From the NCBI GenBank assembly GCA_030710605.1, contig CP092884.1, forward strand, positions 19,821,483 to 19,885,482: a stretch of DNA of 64,000 nucleotides. Direction: 5' to 3'. Position numbers and translations under genes: made by a program. Of the stretch, positions 52,885 to 63,778 are shown one piece after another; within the stretch, counting starts at the first letter, position 1, and every line of letters begins with the position of its first letter. The notes under the pieces are model-generated. The model was given only the letters and a program-made list of their open reading frames with translations, had not been told where the DNA came from and made no database searches. The stretch is from Cordylochernes scorpioides. Taxonomy: Eukaryota > Arthropoda > Arachnida > Pseudoscorpiones > Chernetidae.

Positions 52885-55370
52885 CAGTAGAACTCAAAAA
52901 TTCGGAAATTCTGAAATTCGGAAACTCCCAAATTCGGAAAGTATTGTAATGTTTTTTTACATACAAAAAATCAATTTCCACATGCTTTTATTTTGTTGAT
53001 ATTTCAACATTATTTTATTTTATTTTATTTTATTTACTTTTACTTTTGCTTTGCTTTTATTTAATTTAATTTAATTTTTATTAGTAATTTATTTTTAATT
53101 TAAGTGTTTAATGAATTTACTTTTACCGATTATTCATAATCGCTAATTAGGGGTTTATCCCCTTTTTTAAAAGCTTAAATAAATCAACAGTTTCATTTGA
53201 CCTTTGTGCTCAGTTTAGGATATTGTCCAATAAGAAGGCAGCATTATTACGTCATAAGCCATTCACGCATTTTTTATTGCAAAGTTGATTCATCTAAAGT
53301 TCAAATTATCAAACATTTTCAGACATTGTAAGTTTCTCAATTTTTTGAATTTACAAGTTTGTTCTTCAACAAAATGGCATCCAAAGAGGAGCGGCAAAAA
53401 CGAGGCAAGTACCGAATTCTTAAGCTTGGTGAAAAGTTAGATGTTCTTAGTGACATTAAAAAAGGATTAAGCTATACAACGATAATGCAAAAGTATAAAA
53501 TTTCTAAGACAACTGTTTATGATATAAAAAAGTCTGAGCTTAAACTTACAAAGTTTGTTGATTCTACCGAAAAAGATGTCAAAAAGTTTTCTCAAGTAAA
53601 AAATCCGTTATACGAAAATGTTGATAAAGCAGTTAACATCTGGTACGAAAGTCAGAGATTATCAGGGGTTCCTATTCGTGGTATTGAACTCCAAACAGCT
53701 GCCAGTCATTTTGCATCAAAATTGAATAATCCCACTTTTAAAGCTAGTGGTGGATGGTTGTCACGATACAGAGCCAGACATAATTTGAAAAATAAAAAAG
53801 TTGTCGGGGAAGCATTGAGTGCTGACGAAGATGCAGCTAATCGCTTTAAAGATGATTTTCACAAACTAATGACTGACGAAAAGTATGAACAGTTCCAAAT
53901 TTATAATGCTGACGAAACAGGAGTTTACTGGAAGTCATTACCCGATAATTCTCAAGTCAAAAATTCAAACAGCGCTAGTGGTCATAAGCAATCCAAAGAT
54001 CGACTCTCTGTTTTACTTTGTGCAAATGCAGACGCTTCACATAAAAATGTTTTGGCTGTTGTTGGAAAATCAAAACGTCCAAGAGCAATCAAAAACATCA
54101 TTGATCGATTGCCTGTCCATTACTATTCTTCACACAAGGCTTGGTTTAATCAAAGCATTTTTAGTGAATGGTTTTTTAAACGGTTCATAAACGAAGTTCG
54201 CAATTTTCAAGAAAATAAGTTAAGAGTTGCTCCAGATCAAGTAAAAGCGTTACTACTAGTTGACAATTCTCCTGCTCATCCAACAGAGCTGATCAGTAAT
54301 GACGGCAACATTAAATGCAAGTTTTTACCACCTAATATAACATCTGTATTGCAGCCTATGGACCAGGGAGTTATTGTTGCCTTTAAAAGGTTGTATAAAC
54401 GAAGACGGTTAGAAAGTTGTTTAGTATTTTCAAGTGATGCAGATCAGCCAAATAACTCTGTGGGTGAACAAACTTTTTCTAATTTAAAAAAGTACGACAT
54501 CAAGAAAGCGATATTCAATTTTGGAAATTCTTGGGATGAATTAAAATCTTCTACAATAAGAAATGGATGGAAGATTTTGCTTGAACACAAAAATAATTCA
54601 GATTTGGAAACAGCAGGTGATGCATTACAATTATCCGAGGATGAATCTGATGAAGATGAACAAGAAATTAGACGGCTGGAGCAATTATTTCAAAGAGCTA
54701 GAATTGAAGTAAATCAAGAACGCATTAATGAATGGATCGATATAGACCTTGATGATCCAGGTCACAATGTTCTTAGCAATGATGATATAGTTGAAGCTGT
54801 TTTGAGTGAAAAAATGGAAATCAGCAGTTCTGATGATAGTTCCTCAACTTCTGAAGACAGTTTGGAGCCGGATGTTCCCAGATGCGAAGCGTTGAAAAGT
54901 TTGGATGTTGCATTAAAATATTTGGAAAAGCGCACTGAACCAGAAATGCTTGCAAGCTACAACACCATCAATAGTCTTCGAACTATGCTTATGAGAGAAG
55001 AAGAAGCTTTGTTAAACAAGCCAAAGAAACAGACAACAATCAGCAACTTCTTTGCCAAGCCATAACTTACTTGGCCATCAATTGCATTACATACATAATA
55101 AAATATTTTACTATTTTTCATCGGTTTCATGCTCAAAACTCATAAAAGTCAAAGAACATTTGATCAAAAATCGTAATTAAAATTATGTAATAATGTACAT
55201 ATAATATTCAACCTAAAATTGTTCATATGCTTCAAAATCTTTGTCTCAGTCATCTAAATGCCTATTTATGCCACATAAATATTCACAAATCTAACTCTCT
55301 CAAATTCGGAAAATCCTCAAATTCGGAATACCTTGCGCCCCAAGCTTTCCGAATTTGAGGAGTTCTACTG
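52885..55370 (+). mobile_element. Tigger (pogo superfamily) transposon, 2.5 kb
   Basis: Ends CAGTAGAACTC...GAGTTCTACTG, flanked by TA (52883-52884 and 55371-55372). Both ends hold repeated AATTCGGAAA motifs, likely transposase binding sites. Confidence 0.9.
53374..55065 (+). CDS. Tigger/Jerky-type transposase, apparently intact
   Basis: 563 residues from ATG 53374 (MASKEERQKRGKYRILKLGE). N-terminal Psq-type helix-turn-helix (YTTIMQKYKISKTTVYDIKK), then a CENP-B-type DNA-binding domain (GGWLSRYRARHNL), a DDE_1 catalytic domain with YNADETGVYW, LLLVDNSPAH and LQPMDQGVI, an acidic serine-rich region, and a C-terminal QTTISNFF. Length and all three acidic catalytic residues are as in active family members. 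Located in the nucleus, where it cuts and pastes its own DNA. The last residues fit a PCNA-binding box. It could be active, or a source of proteins for shorter relatives. Confidence 0.9.
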   Translation: MASKEERQKRGKYRILKLGEKLDVLSDIKKGLSYTTIMQKYKISKTTVYDIKKSELKLTKFVDSTEKDVKKFSQVKNPLYENVDKAVNIWYESQRLSGVPIRGIELQTAASHFASKLNNPTFKASGGWLSRYRARHNLKNKKVVGEALSADEDAANRFKDDFHKLMTDEKYEQFQIYNADETGVYWKSLPDNSQVKNSNSASGHKQSKDRLSVLLCANADASHKNVLAVVGKSKRPRAIKNIIDRLPVHYYSSHKAWFNQSIFSEWFFKRFINEVRNFQENKLRVAPDQVKALLLVDNSPAHPTELISNDGNIKCKFLPPNITSVLQPMDQGVIVAFKRLYKRRRLESCLVFSSDADQPNNSVGEQTFSNLKKYDIKKAIFNFGNSWDELKSSTIRNGWKILLEHKNNSDLETAGDALQLSEDESDEDEQEIRRLEQLFQRARIEVNQERINEWIDIDLDDPGHNVLSNDDIVEAVLSEKMEISSSDDSSSTSEDSLEPDVPRCEALKSLDVALKYLEKRTEPEMLASYNTINSLRTMLMREEEALLNKPKKQTTISNFFAKP

Positions 55371-55372
55371 TA

Positions 55373-56127
55373 TGTTGAATCCTGTCGTTGTGGAATCTAG
55401 TCGACTTAATCTATGGTGTGAGTCCCTGTCAATTCTCGCTATACTGTGTTAACCGAGAGGAACAGTCAGGATGTGGAGAGTTTTCCAGTACTTCTCTGCA
55501 CCTTGGAAGACCTCTAACAGTTCTCATAGAGTACAGGTAGACGTGGTCGAGGCAGAATGGAAGACTTGGGAATTTCCATCACAAAAAAACGAAGCGACAC
55601 AGTTGTACTAGGAAGGTTCCATGAACAGATAGAAGTCGAGCTCTAAGCAGCGAAAGATGGAGATAGAAGAGTCTTACTGTTCTACATGGTCGATGAGGTG
55701 GACCTTGAACACAACCGACGAGGGCTACGGCTGATGGTGAAGTGACAATTTATTTTCGCGAATTGACAACTTTATATATCTTTGCCGAGAGGAAGTATTG
55801 GATTTCAGCGAATGCAACAAGAGCGTGGATCGGAAGAGATCATTGTACACTGGCAACGCCCTGACATCTTCTAGGCCTCGTTGGACTTCTATCTCAAACT
55901 CTTGCTTTAGCTCAACTCTTAATTTATTACAGAGTTTTATTTATTTATTCTCAGACTGTACAAAGTACATTACATATGATGATGTAATGACACATGTCAA
56001 TCATTCGTATAATCATTTACAGATGTGTTTCTATTATACAACATGATAATCTTGTTATATTATATACAATATGGGGTTCTTGGTTTAAATTATCATATAT
56101 AGATGGAAATTTTATCGGAAGGATATT
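55373..56127 (-). mobile_element. Repeat family X, copy 2 (left arm of inverted duplication)
   Basis: Reverse complement of 57962-58655 and 56803-56866, with about 1-2% difference. Includes TATATAAAG on the minus strand near 55770. Similar at lower identity to 23510-24317. It shows the empty site for Helitron E (CCATATTGTA|TATAATA on the minus strand). Confidence 0.7.
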
Positions 56128-56227
56128 NNNNNNNNNNNNNNNNNNNNNNNNNNNNNNNNNNNNNNNNNNNNNNNNNNNNNNNNNNNNNNNNNNNNNNNNN
56201 NNNNNNNNNNNNNNNNNNNNNNNNNNN
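56128..56227. other. Assembly gap (100 N)
   Basis: Exactly 100 N, a placeholder length. The right arm has GGATATT and GATCTATAAAGAG directly joined (reverse complement at 56783-56815), which suggests that little or nothing is missing. Confidence 0.95.
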
Positions 56228-56295
56228 GATCTATAAAGAGACAAAGGTCGCCTCTCCCGTCAAAATAGACGTCAAAACTAGACGCCATATATATT

Positions 56296-56630
56296 AAAAA
56301 CAAAAAGGCATATACTGACCAGGCTCACATGAGAATTTCTAGATGTCAGAGCGTCATCTAGTGGAGCAAAAATATACTAAACGTTTATTCAATTTGCTCC
56401 GTGATATTTGGCCAACCCAATTTCTTGATAAATCAAGAAAAGTCAACCACGAACGCGTTTTGGCCTGTTGGCCCTCGTCAGCGTGTTTACAGACTACCTC
56501 TACGACCAAAATTTGGTCCCAGAGGCTTCCCGAGAAATCAATAAATGGGTATTTAAGGCCAAGTTTGCGTAAATGCGCTTTTCATGTGAGAAACAATTAA
56601 AAAATAGGATATGCCTTTTTTGTTTTTAAT
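56296..56630 (-). mobile_element. Hammerhead-bearing repeat in the loop of the inverted duplication
   Basis: Bounded by AAAAACAAAAAGGCATAT and its near reverse complement (ATATGCCTTTTTGTTTTT). Contains TTGATAAATCAAGAAAAGTC and GGGTATTTAAGGCCAAGTTT, related to the foldback element at 18590-18790. Non-coding. Confidence 0.6.
56444..56488 (-). ncRNA. Hammerhead ribozyme with mutated core
   Basis: On the minus strand: AACACG, CTGACGA, stem II GGCC-AACA-GGCC, then AAAAC where GAAAC is needed, ACGCGT, T in place of C at the cleavage triplet, CGTGGTT. The lost G (G12, the general base in the catalytic mechanism) predicts no activity. Confidence 0.7.
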
Positions 56631-56926
56631 ATCAACACCCGACCTTTTTTCAATTTTTATTTTTATTGTATTTTATATGTAATGTATATATATATATTTA
56701 AAAATGCCTATTTTGGATCATAAAGTTTTTATTTCCGATATTTCGTGAGGCAACTCGCCAAACTTCCTCAAGGAACAAAACATTGTCTCTTTATAGATCA
56801 ATATCCTTCCGATAAAATTTCCATCTATATATATATGATAATTTACACCAAGAACCCCATATTGTATCTACTTATATATTTGCCTTATTCTGTCTGTCTG
56901 AAGCTCACGGATGGGATTTTTCATAA

Positions 56927-56997
56927 CCATCGGTGGTTCAGTGGTAGAATGCTCGCCTGCCACGCGGGCGGCCCGGGTTCGATTCCCGGCCGATGCA
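56927..56997 (+). tRNA. tRNA-Gly (anticodon GCC), near-complete copy inside Helitron E
   Basis: 71 nt with all arms: D arm with A box TGGTTCAGTGG, anticodon loop CTGCCAC, T arm with B box GGTTCGATTCC, acceptor CCGATGC plus A. The first base is C where G is expected, so position 1 cannot pair with C72. A T run follows directly, usable as a polymerase III stop. Could be transcribed; processing by RNase P may suffer. Confidence 0.85.
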
Positions 56998-57210
56998 TTT
57001 TTTTTTTTTTTACAATTTTTAAAACTCATTTATATATTATACAAGAATGACATCCACGGCGCCAATTTATAATTGTAACGAATAGTATTTAAATAAAAGC
57101 ATTTAATCGGGTAAAACCCGGGCGTTGCCCGGGTCATTCGTATCTACTTATATATTTGCCTTATTCTGTCTGTTTGTTTGTCTGAAGCTCACGGATGGGA
57201 ATTTTCATAA

Positions 57211-57272
57211 CCATCGGTGGTTCAGTGGTAGAATGCTCGCCTGCCACGCGGGCTCGATTCCCGGCCGATGCA
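57211..57272 (+). pseudogene. tRNA-Gly copy with 9-nt deletion
   Basis: Same sequence as the first copy but GGCCCGGGT (variable loop and 5' T stem) is missing, which removes half the B box and the T stem. Same C1 change, showing both come from one captured gene. Confidence 0.85.
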
Positions 57273-57961
57273 TTTTTTTTTACAATTTTTAAAACTCATT
57301 TATATATTATACAAGAATGACATCCACGGCGCCAATTTATAATTGTAACGAATAGTATTTGAATAAAAGCATTTAATCGGGTAAAACCCGGGCGTTGCCG
57401 GGTCATTCGTATATAATAATTGTATAAACGAATGCAAGCCAAAATCACCGCGAATGTTTCTTTTTTTTTTAAGGCAATTTCTTTTTAAGGCAATTATCGT
57501 TATTTATCGTTAATTTTTGTTTCGATTTTATTGAAAAAAACGATATGGTGCCTTTAAAAAATGATCTTTATTACTATGCAGTTTTCTATTTAGTCAATAT
57601 ACCTAAGTTCATGTTGCAAATGTAATTATCTCTATCGATTTAGTAGGTGAAATGCAAAAAAAAAATCGACATGATGAAATCTTTATGAAAATTCACATTT
57701 TTATTTTATATTTTCAAGACACACACAGTTTGGGGCGGGACGTTTCACAAGAGAGACATCCACGGCGCCAATTTATAATTGTAACGAATAGTATTTTAAT
57801 TAAAACATTTTAAAAACACACAGTTTGGAACGGGACGTTTCACAAGAGTGACATCCATGGCGCCAATTTATAATTGTAACGAATAGTATTTGAATTAAAA
57901 CGTTTTTAAAATATATACGCACTCGGGTAAAACCCGGGCGTTGCCCGGGCCATTCGTCTAG

Positions 57962-58655
57962 TATAATATAACAAGATTATCATGTTGTATAATAGAAACA
58001 CATCTGTAAATGATTATACGAATGATTGACATGTGTCATTACATCATCATATGTAATGTACTTTGTACAGACTGAGAATAAATAAATAAAACTCTGTAAT
58101 AAATTAAGAGTTGAGCTAAAGCAAGAGTTTGAGATAGAAGTCCAACGAGGCCTAGAAGATGTCAGGGGGTTGCCAGTGTACAATGATCTCTTCCGATCCA
58201 CGCTCTTGTTGCATTCGCTGAAATCCAATACTTCCTCTCGGCAAAGATATATAAAGCTGTCAATTCGCGAAAATAAATTGTCACTTCACCATCAGCCGTA
58301 GCCCTCGTCGGTTGTGTTCAAGGTCCACCTCATCGACCATGTAGAACAGTAAGACTCTTCTATCTCCATCTTTCGCTGCTTAGCTCGACTCCTATCTGTT
58401 CATGGAACCTTCCTAGTACAACTGTGTCGCTTCGTTTTTTTGTGATGGAAATTCCCAAGTCTTCCATTCTGCCTCGACCACGTCTACCTGTACTCTGTGA
58501 GAACTGTTAGAGGTCTTCCAAGGTGCAGAGAAGTACTGGAAAACTCTCCACATCCTGACTGTTCCTCTCGGTTAACACAGTATAGCGAGAATTGACAGGG
58601 ACTCACACCATAGATTAAGTCGACTAGATTCCACAACGACAGGATTCAACATACA
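57962..58655 (+). mobile_element. Repeat family X, copy 3 (right arm of inverted duplication)
   Basis: Continues from 56803-56866 across Helitron E. TATATAAAG at 58248-58256 with TCACTT about 32 bp downstream. Reverse complement of the left arm. Confidence 0.7.
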
Positions 58656-58729
58656 GTAGAACTCCTCAAATTCGGAAAGCTTGGGGCGCAAAGTATTCCG
58701 AATTTGAGGATTTTCCGAATTTGAGAGAA
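58656..58729 (-). repeat. Duplicated end of the Tigger transposon
   Basis: About 74 bp equal to the reverse complement of 55300-55372 (CAGTAGAACTCCTCAAATTC...). It marks where the inverted duplication joins BEL-3. Confidence 0.85.
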
Positions 58730-61700
58730 TTATAGTTGTTGCTGAAGGATTTGAACCTTCCCTTCCTCTAAAACAGGGAAAGAAAGAAGATAATCTCCCT
58801 AAGATCCACACAGCGTCTGCATTATTTTTTGGAAAGACCAACTTACTGTGTTTATTTTGTGACAAAGATAACCATCATAGCCAAAACTGTTTTAAGGCAG
58901 CCAAGATGTTGGAATCAGACAGATTAAAGAGGGTACAGGATGCGAAAGTTTGCTTTAAATGCTTGAGAAAGAATCATTTGAAGAAGGATTGTCGATCTTT
59001 TGTAAGATGCAAGCGTTGCCAAGGACCTCATTTTGAGATAATGTGCAGAGGAACCTCACATAGTCAGGAAAATTTAAATTGGAGGTCAGTTAACAGATTT
59101 CACAATAGTTTAGCAGAGCAGAATGAGAGGAACAATGAGCCTGTAACAACAATGGCGAATCAAGTATGCACAAATAATATCTCTTTAATGACTCTAATTG
59201 TAAAAATTAAAGGGCCGAAACGTTCCAAAATGGTAAAGTGCTTTTAGACTCTGGTAGCCAAAAATCTTACATCAGAAGGTCTCTAGCTAAGGAGTTAGAC
59301 TTACCCAAGGTGGGAGAAGTCAAATTGGATAAATTTTGTTTGGAGGGCAAACAACAGGAGAAAAGGCTCATTCAATATTTTAATTCCAGTTTGACAATGT
59401 TGATGAGGGAAAGGCTTTCAAGATGGAAACGTTAGAGGAAACAATAATTTGTGGCGATATTTCACTCATTGAACAGGACCCAGGCAATGGGAATCGGATA
59501 AGAAAGGAATCACTTTGACCAAGGTAGACAATAATAAAACCGAAATAGACATCCTAATCGGTGAAGACTATTATGGGCAGCTTCTCACAGGAAAAATTGA
59601 ACAGCTGGCAGGAGGATTGACCGCAATTCAAACAGTTATTGGTTGGACTTCAATAGGTAATACCTCATCAGAGAGACCAGAGACAAGTGCTCAAATGGTT
59701 ATCACCTTACTTACAACCCAACAGAGAGTAACATCCTTAGGGGAATTAGAAACAATAGGGATACAAGATCCTACAGAGGTCATCTCTGAGAAAGTGAAAA
59801 ATGTTCTCATGCAAGAAAAGTTTCGTGAGAAAATCTGTCGAGGCCATGATGGACGTTATTTTGTATCTCTTCCATGGAAGGAAGGAATTGGGACGATACA
59901 TAATAACTTGGAAATAGCCAAAAGGCGCTTGGAGGCTATGAATCAAAAGTTAACGCAAAAGGGTCAGTTTGTTCCTTATGATGAAGTCTTCCGATCCTGG
60001 TTCAGGGAAAACCTTATAGAAGAAGTTGACGGGGAAGACATCAAACCTATTGGACATTATCTACCACATCGCCCGATATATAAGGTTCAGAGTGAGACTA
60101 CTCCTATTAGACCCGTTTACGATGCATCATGTAAAGCAAGTAAGAGAAGTTTGTCTCTAAATGAATGTTTAGAGAGTGGACCTAATCTGATTGAACCTTT
60201 ACCTGAAATCCTGATAATATTTAGGGAAAAGAAAATAGGAGCCATCGCTGACATCCGCAAAGCTTTTCAGACCATAGGTATAGATGAAAAGGAAAGAGAT
60301 TATTTGCGATGTTTATGGTGGGATGAACAAGATCCTTCCAAGATACGGACATTGAGACACACCCGAGTGGTCTTCGGTTTAACCTGCAGTCCTTTCATCT
60401 TGGCCGCAGTGTTGAAATATCATTTGGAGTCCATTGTGGATTATCGCAAACCTGTTGCAGATGTTCTGAAACGTTCATTCTATGTAGATAACTTGGTGTT
60501 CTCAGTCGATGAACCTGATGAATTGGAACGCATCAGAGAGGTTGCTAACTATATAATGGATGAGGCCAAAATGACTTTAAGAGAATGGGAATATGGAGGT
60601 AGTAAAATATTAGAAAATAAAGAGGATTCCAGGGTGTTAGGACTATATTGGAACAAAGAAAGAGATACCTTGAGGTGCCACATCCCACAAGACACCACTA
60701 AATACGGTGAAGTAACCAAAAGAACATTATTGTCCAATCTTCAAAAGTTTTTTGATCCTTTAGGATTTTACGCGCCAATTTTTCTCATTCCCAAACTCTT
60801 GATGCAAAGAGCTTGGCTATTGAAACTGGGATGGGATCAACCCCTTCCTACGGATATACAAGAGGAATTCAAAAAATGTAGTGAGGAACTAGACCATGTA
60901 AAAAAAACTTGAATTTCCTAGATATGCAAAGGTGACCCGTTCTGAAAATCTAGAACTCCATGTCTTTGGCGATTCGAGAAAAAGGGCTTATGCAACAGTT
61001 GCCTTTTTGAGAAGTGTACAGGATGGAGTCGTTCACGTCTCCTTGTTGGCCGCTAAAACTAGAGTTGCACCTTTAAAGTCTATTACCATACCTAGACTAG
61101 AGTTGCTGGCCTGTCTCCTAAGCGCTAGACTAACAACTTCCATTGTCAGAGCTCTATATAGCCAGACCAATCAAGACTATCTTTTGGAGTGACTCTTCAA
61201 CAGCCTTGAGCTGGATCAGTACAAAGCATGAATGGAGCATTTTTATTTCCAATCGAGTTAATGAGATCAGAAGCAGTACCAATATAGATGATTGGAGATT
61301 TGTACCAGGTACACTCAACCCTGCTGACCTACCCTCGAGAGGTTGCTACGCACCACAATTCATTTTGTCTAAATGGTGGGAGGGACCCCAGTGGTTGAGA
61401 GAATCAGAGGACAAATGGCCAAAACAAAAGCCAATTACAAATGAAGAACAAGTTTTAGAAGAGAAAAAAAGGAACGGTGGTACAAAACACTATTGTACAA
61501 GATAGGAAATTTTGGTATATAAGTAAATTTTCTTTGTATAAGGCGAATCTGAGAGTGCTAGCTTGGGTGCTTCGATTTATCCGATCAATTCAAAGAGACA
61601 GTCTAGGGAAGGGACAGATTAGCCACCTAAAAACCAAGGTACAATCAGATGGGCTTATGTATATAGAGACCAAACCTTTGTACGATCAGAGTCCTGAAGA

Positions 61701-62970
61701 ATTCAGGAAACCAGTGCTCTTACCTTGTGATCATCCAATAACAGAACAACTGATTAGAGAAACGCATTCAAATAATTGCCATGCTGACGTTCATTTTTTT
61801 ACTTTCCAAATTGAGAGAAAAATTTTGGATTTTAAAAGCGAGAAAGACTATTAAAAGAGTTGTGAGAGGATGCATCATTTGTAGAAGACAGGCAGAGAAG
61901 GCCAATACTATACCTCGTGCCCCTCTGCCCAAGGACAGGTTATTCATGGGTAGACCCTTTGAGGTAACAGGTGTTGATCTTATGGGTCCTCTCTACCTTA
62001 AAAATGGCCAGAAAATTTGGATAACCTTATTCACCTGCGCTGTCTACAGAGCAGTTCATTTGGAGCTGGTGGAAGTTTTGGATGCGAAAAACTTTATTAT
62101 GGCATTGGAACGGTTTATACACAGGAGAGGGAGACCAGTTAAGATTTACAGTGACAATGGAACCAATTTTAAAAGGACCAATAGACTCTTACCAATTTGA
62201 ACTGGGACAAAATAGCGAAGTATTCGTGTGACAAACAAATTCGATGGATATTTATTCCTCCTTCTGCACCATTGTGGGGAGGATGGTGGGAACGGTTGGT
62301 ACGACTGGTGAAAGATCTTGTGAGAAGAACATTAGGCACTAACAGAGTAAATTATGTCCAGTTAGAAACTTTGATTTGTCACGTGGAGGCGATTATAAAT
62401 ACAAGACCTCTCACCTACATTTCTGAAACAGAAGATGATTTGATACCTATCACTCCACAAATGTCTATCCAAAATAATTTTGCTCATTTGATGAAAGTCA
62501 TGAACTGAGTCCTGATAATACCAGACAACACAACACACACACACTTTCGAAAGTTACAGCAGATTAAGAAAGAACTGAAGGAAAGATTCCACAAGGAATA
62601 CCTCGCCATGCTCGTACAAAAGGGGAATGAAACGGTGGGTAGAAGGTTTCTTCCAGGCGAAGTTGTGCTGATTGGTCGAGATGATAAAAAATAATATTCT
62701 GGCACTAGGCAGAATCTTGGAAATGTACCCCGGGAAGGATGGCAGATAACGTGTAGCTAGAGTTAGGACTGTTACGGGTGAATTTGTAAGACCGTTAAAG
62801 AGACTTTTCTCTTTGGAACTTGGTTCTGATATTTCCATGGAGGTGTGATTACCCAAGACAGAAGGGATCAAAGCCCAGGAGATTCCAACAGATGGAGAAC
62901 AGTCAATTTTTACAAGGTCTGGAAGAGAAGTGTAAAAACCTACGATATTGGGGGTGTACACCAATAATCT
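58730..62970 (+). pseudogene. BEL/Pao Gag-Pol of BEL-3, 5'-truncated and frameshifted
   Basis: Gag knuckles (CLFCDKDNHHSQNC at 58850-58895, CFKCLRKNHLKKDC, CKRCQGPHFEIMC) are followed by protease (LLDSGSQKSYI, 59238). Reverse transcriptase (59515-60912) has IADIRKAFQTIGID, GLTCSPFILAAVL and SFYVDN (60475-60492). RNase H (60932-61505) and integrase (GVDLMGPLYL, SDNGTNFK, PPSAPLWGGWWERLV, to about 62510) come next, then a broken tail to about 62960. At least six frame changes separate these blocks. The 5' part ends at the duplicated Tigger end; no clear LTR is visible at the 3' side before Helitron sequence begins. Confidence 0.88.
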
Positions 62971-63171
62971 TTCCTAATTAAGATTTTTTTTCTTTTTGTA
63001 TTCCCATACAAAAAGGTGGAAAAACATATGTTAAAAATAGATAATTTATAATTGTATGTTTTATAGATTTTCCTCTATTATTATTATGTATATATTTTTT
63101 TATTTTATTTTTGTTGCCTCTTTCTCTTAATGGGTGGAAAGGAATAAAGAAAGGAAGGAGCAAATGTTAAC

Positions 63172-63234
63172 AAATGTTCGTTAGACAAACATTCACTCGG
63201 GTAAAACCCGGGCGAAGCCGGGCACATCCGCTAG
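63172..63234 (+). mobile_element. Helitron 3' end fragment
   Basis: GTTCGTTAGACAAAC, hairpin CCCGGGCGAAGCCGGG, CACATCCGCTAG. Only the terminal 60 bp. Confidence 0.75.
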
Positions 63235-63720
63235 TATATATATAAATGAATGAATGTGTGTGTGTGTCCTTTATGCCTGACCAAACCACTCATTGGAACG
63301 CCATGAAACTTTGGAAAGTTATTTAGTATAGTACTGGGAAGGTTTCTAGCAAATAAAATTTTTGAAATAACTTTTCGCCTAAAAATAATCAAGATAAATA
63401 TTCTAATTTATCTGTTATAATTAAACAATCTGCTCTAAATATTATCATGATGATACGAAGATTTTGTAATGTAAAAAAATAGGAAAGACAAAATTCAGGA
63501 TGACACGGCAATTTATTTGAGACAAGAATAATGATACAATTCCAAGGCAAGATCCTATTCCTTTAACTTCCAATTACCGAGGGAACCAATTAATATTGAT
63601 TTTATTGAACTTATCGAGTATTTTTGAAGGGAGCGGGAAAAAATGTTCACTTTATCGAGAGATTCGTTAGACAATCCTTTACTCGGGTAAAACCCGGGCG
63701 AAGCCGGGTACATCCGCTAG
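63235..63720 (+). mobile_element. Helitron F, head-to-tail with the preceding end
   Basis: Begins at TATATATATAAATGAATG directly after CTAG of the previous unit (its own TC start is missing) and ends CATCCGCTAG. Contains (TG)n and the CCTTTATGCCTGACCAAACC block shared with Helitron C. Confidence 0.85.
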
Positions 63721-63778
63721 TAGGTTATAAACACAAGGTAATAAGACCAAATCTAATGATAAGGTACAATTTGGATTA

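Larger units (their letters stand above)
56867..57961 (+). mobile_element. Helitron E, three head-to-tail units, carrying tRNA-Gly copies
   Basis: Starts TCTACTTATATATTTGCC after A and ends CATTCGTCTAG before T. The other arm of the inverted duplication retains the empty site, so both borders are exact. Internal units end in the family hairpin (CCCGGGCGTTGCCCGGG) at about 57119-57135 and 57389-57402 without CTAG; only the last unit has CTAG. The first two units (276 and 269 bp) each hold a tRNA-Gly sequence. Confidence 0.85.

Noticed and set aside
56724..56783. Hammerhead-like sequence on the minus strand (TTGAGGA ... GAAATATC)
   Set aside because: Resembles a Penelope hammerhead but the first C of the core is T and the stems are poor; not listed as a ribozyme.
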